A DNA stretch of 64,000 nt from Castellaniella ginsengisoli (lineage in GTDB: Bacteria > Pseudomonadota > Gammaproteobacteria > Burkholderiales > Burkholderiaceae_B): NCBI RefSeq assembly GCF_039523235.1, contig NZ_BAAAEX010000003.1. One strand, 5' to 3'. Made by a program: the position numbers and the translations under genes. This document shows positions 61,500 to 64,000 of this stretch, in pieces; positions within the stretch are counted from its first letter, which is position 1; each line of letters opens with the position of its first letter. The notes beneath the pieces were generated by a model, which searched no databases, was not told the DNA's origin, and saw nothing but the letters and a program-made list of their open reading frames with translations.

Positions 61500-61508
61500 G
61501 GCGGCTCC

Positions 61509-62588
61509 TTAGAAAGCGTAGCGGCGGCGCACGCGCACGCCGATCAGCGAACCCAGGAAGGCCATGGGCACCCAGATCCAGCCGTGCAGACTGCCGGTGG
61601 AAATCCCGCTGACCATGGCGCCGATGTTGCAGCCGAAGGCCAGCCGCGAACTGTAGCCCAGCAGCAGGCCGGCGATCAGGCCCACGGCCCACTGCGTGCC
61701 GTTCATGGGCTGGGCGGCCGCGGCCGGCTTGCCCGCCGCGATCCACAGGGCGCCCGCCAGGATGCCGATGTTGGTGATCGAGGTCACGTCCAGGAAGACC
61801 GATTGCGCCAGCGTCGCCGCGTTGACCGGTTCGCTCCAGAACGCGTTGGCCGAAGGATCGAACAGATGGGCGGCCGAGGCGAGCTTGGCCGCCCACAGGC
61901 CAAAGCCATAGACAATGCCCCAGGGCTGGCCGGCAATCACCAGGTTCAGCGCCGCCAGCGCCGCCAGCAGCACGGCGCCCCACAGCAGCTTGCGGTTCCA
62001 CAACGGCGCCGCGCGCCCCGTCCAGCGCACCACGCCGAACCCGACCAGGGCCAGGCCCGCCAGCGTCAGCAGCAGCGCGGCGGGCGCGCCGAAATGCGTC
62101 ACCAGGCCATAGGGCGGCAAGGCGCCCAGGGCCAGCCAGCGATCCAGCGTGGCCGAGCCCAGGAAGCTGCCGATGGCGAACAGCGGCAGGATCGCCATAT
62201 TGAGGGGAATGCCCAGGCCCGCCTTGTACAGCGTGCCCGAGCCGCAACCATCGGCAACCTGCATGCAGGCGCCGAAAACGAAGGCGCCCACGATCAGGCT
62301 GATGCTGGGCGGCCCGAGGGCGGCCCCGAGGTCGGTCGGATAGGCGGCCAGCAGGGGCATGGAGACGGCCGCCGCAATCGCCAGCAAGACCAGTTGCGCC
62401 AGCACCCCGGATGGGTCGCGCTGCTCGATCAGCCGCCGCCAGCCGGTCGTGAAGCCGAAGCGCGCGCCCGCCAGCACCGCGCCCAGGCCGATGCCGACCA
62501 GGAACAGCAGCGCCTGGCGCAAGGCGACCGACCAGGCGAGAAACAGACAGAAGGCGGCCATCAAGACCGCGAGCGGAAGTCGTTTCAT
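61509..62588 (-). CDS. YeeE/YedE-family (TsuA-type) sulfur transporter
   Basis: 359 residues, about nine or more membrane segments made of two related halves. Conserved cysteines C108 and C115 (GACMQVADGCGSGT) and C320 (AFGCNIGAMVSG) match the pattern of thiosulfate transporters of this family. Likely imports thiosulfate or a similar sulfur compound. It lies 8 bp after the exported sulfurtransferase and before the small membrane protein. Confidence 0.88.
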   Translation of the reverse strand: MKRLPLAVLMAAFCLFLAWSVALRQALLFLVGIGLGAVLAGARFGFTTGWRRLIEQRDPSGVLAQLVLLAIAAAVSMPLLAAYPTDLGAALGPPSISLIVGAFVFGACMQVADGCGSGTLYKAGLGIPLNMAILPLFAIGSFLGSATLDRWLALGALPPYGLVTHFGAPAALLLTLAGLALVGFGVVRWTGRAAPLWNRKLLWGAVLLAALAALNLVIAGQPWGIVYGFGLWAAKLASAAHLFDPSANAFWSEPVNAATLAQSVFLDVTSITNIGILAGALWIAAGKPAAAAQPMNGTQWAVGLIAGLLLGYSSRLAFGCNIGAMVSGISTGSLHGWIWVPMAFLGSLIGVRVRRRYAF

Positions 62589-62596
62589 GGATCAGC

Positions 62597-63535
62597 TCAA
62601 CCGAACACGCCCTTCAGCTTGTCCAGGATCTGGCTGCCCCGGCCCGGGACGTGTTCCATCGGCAGATCGGGGTTCTGGGACCACTCGGCCATCGACTCAG
62701 GATAGAGCCGGACATTTTTCTGGCCGACGATTTCCGACAGCGCGAACCAGTCGGTGGCGGCCCAATGGCCGGTGTTGCAGAACGAGATCGTCTCGGATTT
62801 CGCATCGGGCAGGAGTTCGGCCGCGATCTTGCGAGCCTCGTCCGCCGAGACGAAGATCGAGGTGCCGGGCTTGAACCAGCGGCCGTTCTCCACGTTGACC
62901 GCGCCCTGGATCGTCCCGGGCACCTGTGCCGTCGGCGCCTTGACTTTGCCCAGATAGAAATCCAGCGGACGGGCATCCACCAGTTGAACCTGGGGATTGC
63001 CGACCTGCGCGGCCACCTGCTCGGTGGTGGCGATGATGGCATCGTCCAGCGCCGGCTCGAAGGCCGTGGCGACCACCGTCGGCGCCGCCTGGTCCTGCGG
63101 CAGGCCGGCGTCGGCCCAGGCCTTCACCCCGCCATTCAGGATGGACAGGTTTTCCAGGCCCAGGTATTTCAAAGTCCAGTACACCCGCGCCGACGCCCCG
63201 AAGTCGGTGCCGTCCGCCCCCGAAGAAACCACCACCGCGTGGGTACCCCGGTCGACACCGAGACTGCGCACCAATTGCGTCAGCGTATCCAGCGGCGGCA
63301 ATTGGCCGGGATTATTTGCCGGACCGCGCCACTGGGCGTAGGGCGCCGAGACCGCGCCGGGGATGTGCCCCGCGACGTAGGCGTCCGGCGGACGGATATC
63401 GATCACCCGCACGGCGGGTTGCTGGCGCGCGGCGTCGAGTTCGGCGGGCGTCAGCAACGGCTGGGCCGACCAGGCGGCGGCGGAGGCGCCGAAAGCGAGG
63501 AAAAAAGCCCCCAGGCGGGCGGACAAGAATTTCAT
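62597..63535 (-). CDS. Exported two-domain sulfurtransferase
   Basis: 312 residues: signal peptide (about 1-24, cleavage after WSA) and two rhodanese domains. Only the second has the catalytic cysteine, C253 in SFCNTGHWAATDW; the equivalent of the first domain reads SSGADGTD, without Cys, as in other SseA-like proteins. A periplasmic thiosulfate or mercaptopyruvate sulfurtransferase, well placed to pass sulfur to the adjacent YeeE-type channel. First gene of its unit. Confidence 0.88.
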   Translation of the reverse strand: MKFLSARLGAFFLAFGASAAAWSAQPLLTPAELDAARQQPAVRVIDIRPPDAYVAGHIPGAVSAPYAQWRGPANNPGQLPPLDTLTQLVRSLGVDRGTHAVVVSSGADGTDFGASARVYWTLKYLGLENLSILNGGVKAWADAGLPQDQAAPTVVATAFEPALDDAIIATTEQVAAQVGNPQVQLVDARPLDFYLGKVKAPTAQVPGTIQGAVNVENGRWFKPGTSIFVSADEARKIAAELLPDAKSETISFCNTGHWAATDWFALSEIVGQKNVRLYPESMAEWSQNPDLPMEHVPGRGSQILDKLKGVFG

Positions 63536-63661
63536 GGCGATGCCTCTGAGTGAATGCGATGTGGCGACGGTTCATTCTCCCAGATTTGTTCGACCGGCCG
63601 GCGATTCTTATAAAACCTGTCGTTATATAGAATGCCCGGCGCGGCCGCCGCCGGCCCGGCT

Positions 63662-64000
63662 TCAGGCCCGCAGCGGCCCCGCCAGATTGGCGGGAATGAC
63701 CTGGATCACCCGGGCGGCGCTGTCGGCCGCGGCGGCCAGGGCTTCCATGGGCGCGGCGCCCCCGGCCCAGGCATGGACGAAGGCGGAGGCAAACGCATCG
63801 CCCGCGCCGATGGTGGACTGCGGCGCCACGATCCGCGCGGGATGGAAATGGGCGTGTTCTCCGTCATGGAACAGGGCGCCGCCCTGCCCCAGCGTCACCA
63901 GAACGGATTGACCAGGCCGGCGCAGCAGCCTGCGGGCGAGGTCCCGGGCCACATCGAGCGCGGGCGCATCGGTATCCAGTGCCGCATCCCCGCACAACCG
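63662..64000 (-). CDS. PfkB-family sugar kinase, C-terminal part
   Basis: The frame runs off the right edge; about 112 C-terminal residues are visible. SVLVTLGQGGALF and the PfkB signature with catalytic aspartate, STIGAGDAFASAF, identify a ribokinase-type carbohydrate kinase. Substrate unknown. Not obviously linked to the sulfur cluster; the 126-bp gap before it shows nothing distinct. Confidence 0.85.
   Translation of the reverse strand, partial: RLCGDAALDTDAPALDVARDLARRLLRRPGQSVLVTLGQGGALFHDGEHAHFHPARIVAPQSTIGAGDAFASAFVHAWAGGAAPMEALAAAADSAARVIQVIPANLAGPLRA

Overview
The window is a stretch of high-GC (about two-thirds G+C) betaproteobacterial chromosome. The housekeeping half follows an order I associate with the Bordetella/Achromobacter/Castellaniella group of the Alcaligenaceae: rpoD-dnaG-rpsU, and purA-hisZ-hflC-hflK-hflX-hfq-hisC-der-bamB-yfgM-hisS-ispG-(rodZ-like)-rlmN-ndk with valS divergent. 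I saw no rRNA, tRNA, CRISPR array, insertion sequence or prophage gene. Family assignment is inference from gene order and protein resemblance; the species cannot be named.

Region 1 (1-14.4 kb): the end of an EAL/HDOD protein and a benE-type carrier, then a long minus-strand operon. Reading from its promoter, this is galD-ligJ-ligK-ligI-ligA-ligB-ligC (complete protocatechuate 4,5-cleavage to pyruvate and oxaloacetate), followed without a clear break by a five-gene branched-chain-amino-acid-type ABC importer (binding protein, livH, livM, livG, livF). The last gene is a fusion of LivF to a C-terminal hemerythrin domain. A LysR regulator is divergent at the head of the operon.

Region 2 (14.3-27.4 kb): funnelling into protocatechuate. 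vanA-vanB (vanillate demethylase) is followed by a second binding protein very like the first, an aldo/keto reductase, a DUF1932-type dehydrogenase and an Aer-like chemoreceptor. A MarR gene lies upstream, with a perfect palindrome in front of vanA. Then come an alpha/beta hydrolase, a second, divergent ligA-ligB pair, pobA (4-hydroxybenzoate hydroxylase), and two paralogous AraC regulators. The two regulator-side intergenic regions share a 14-bp motif.

Region 3 (27.4-36.3 kb): two sigma-54 systems. dctB-dctD with divergent dctA (C4-dicarboxylate uptake) has a good -24/-12 promoter and palindromic upstream sites. An AcoR-type activator is divergent from an aldB-like aldehyde dehydrogenase, whose promoter is a perfect -24/-12 match, with a 25-bp palindrome upstream. 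An 83-bp tandem duplication carrying terminator hairpins separates this from rpoD.

Region 4 (36.3-60 kb): housekeeping genes as above. Notable details are a long lysine/alanine-rich, AT-hook-like N-terminal tail on RpoD, a TTG start for dnaG abutting the rpsU stop, and a short RodZ-like protein.

Region 5 (60-64 kb): a sulfur-handling cluster with a BigR/YgaV-like ArsR regulator carrying two cysteines, a YgaP-like rhodanese, a DUF2892 protein, a YeeE/TsuA thiosulfate-type transporter with a 54-residue membrane protein after it, and an exported two-domain sulfurtransferase. A PfkB-family kinase runs off the right edge.

Together regions 1-3 look like one catabolic island: uptake of and chemotaxis toward lignin-type aromatics, demethylation and hydroxylation to protocatechuate, meta-cleavage to C3/C4 acids, C4-dicarboxylate uptake and aldehyde oxidation.
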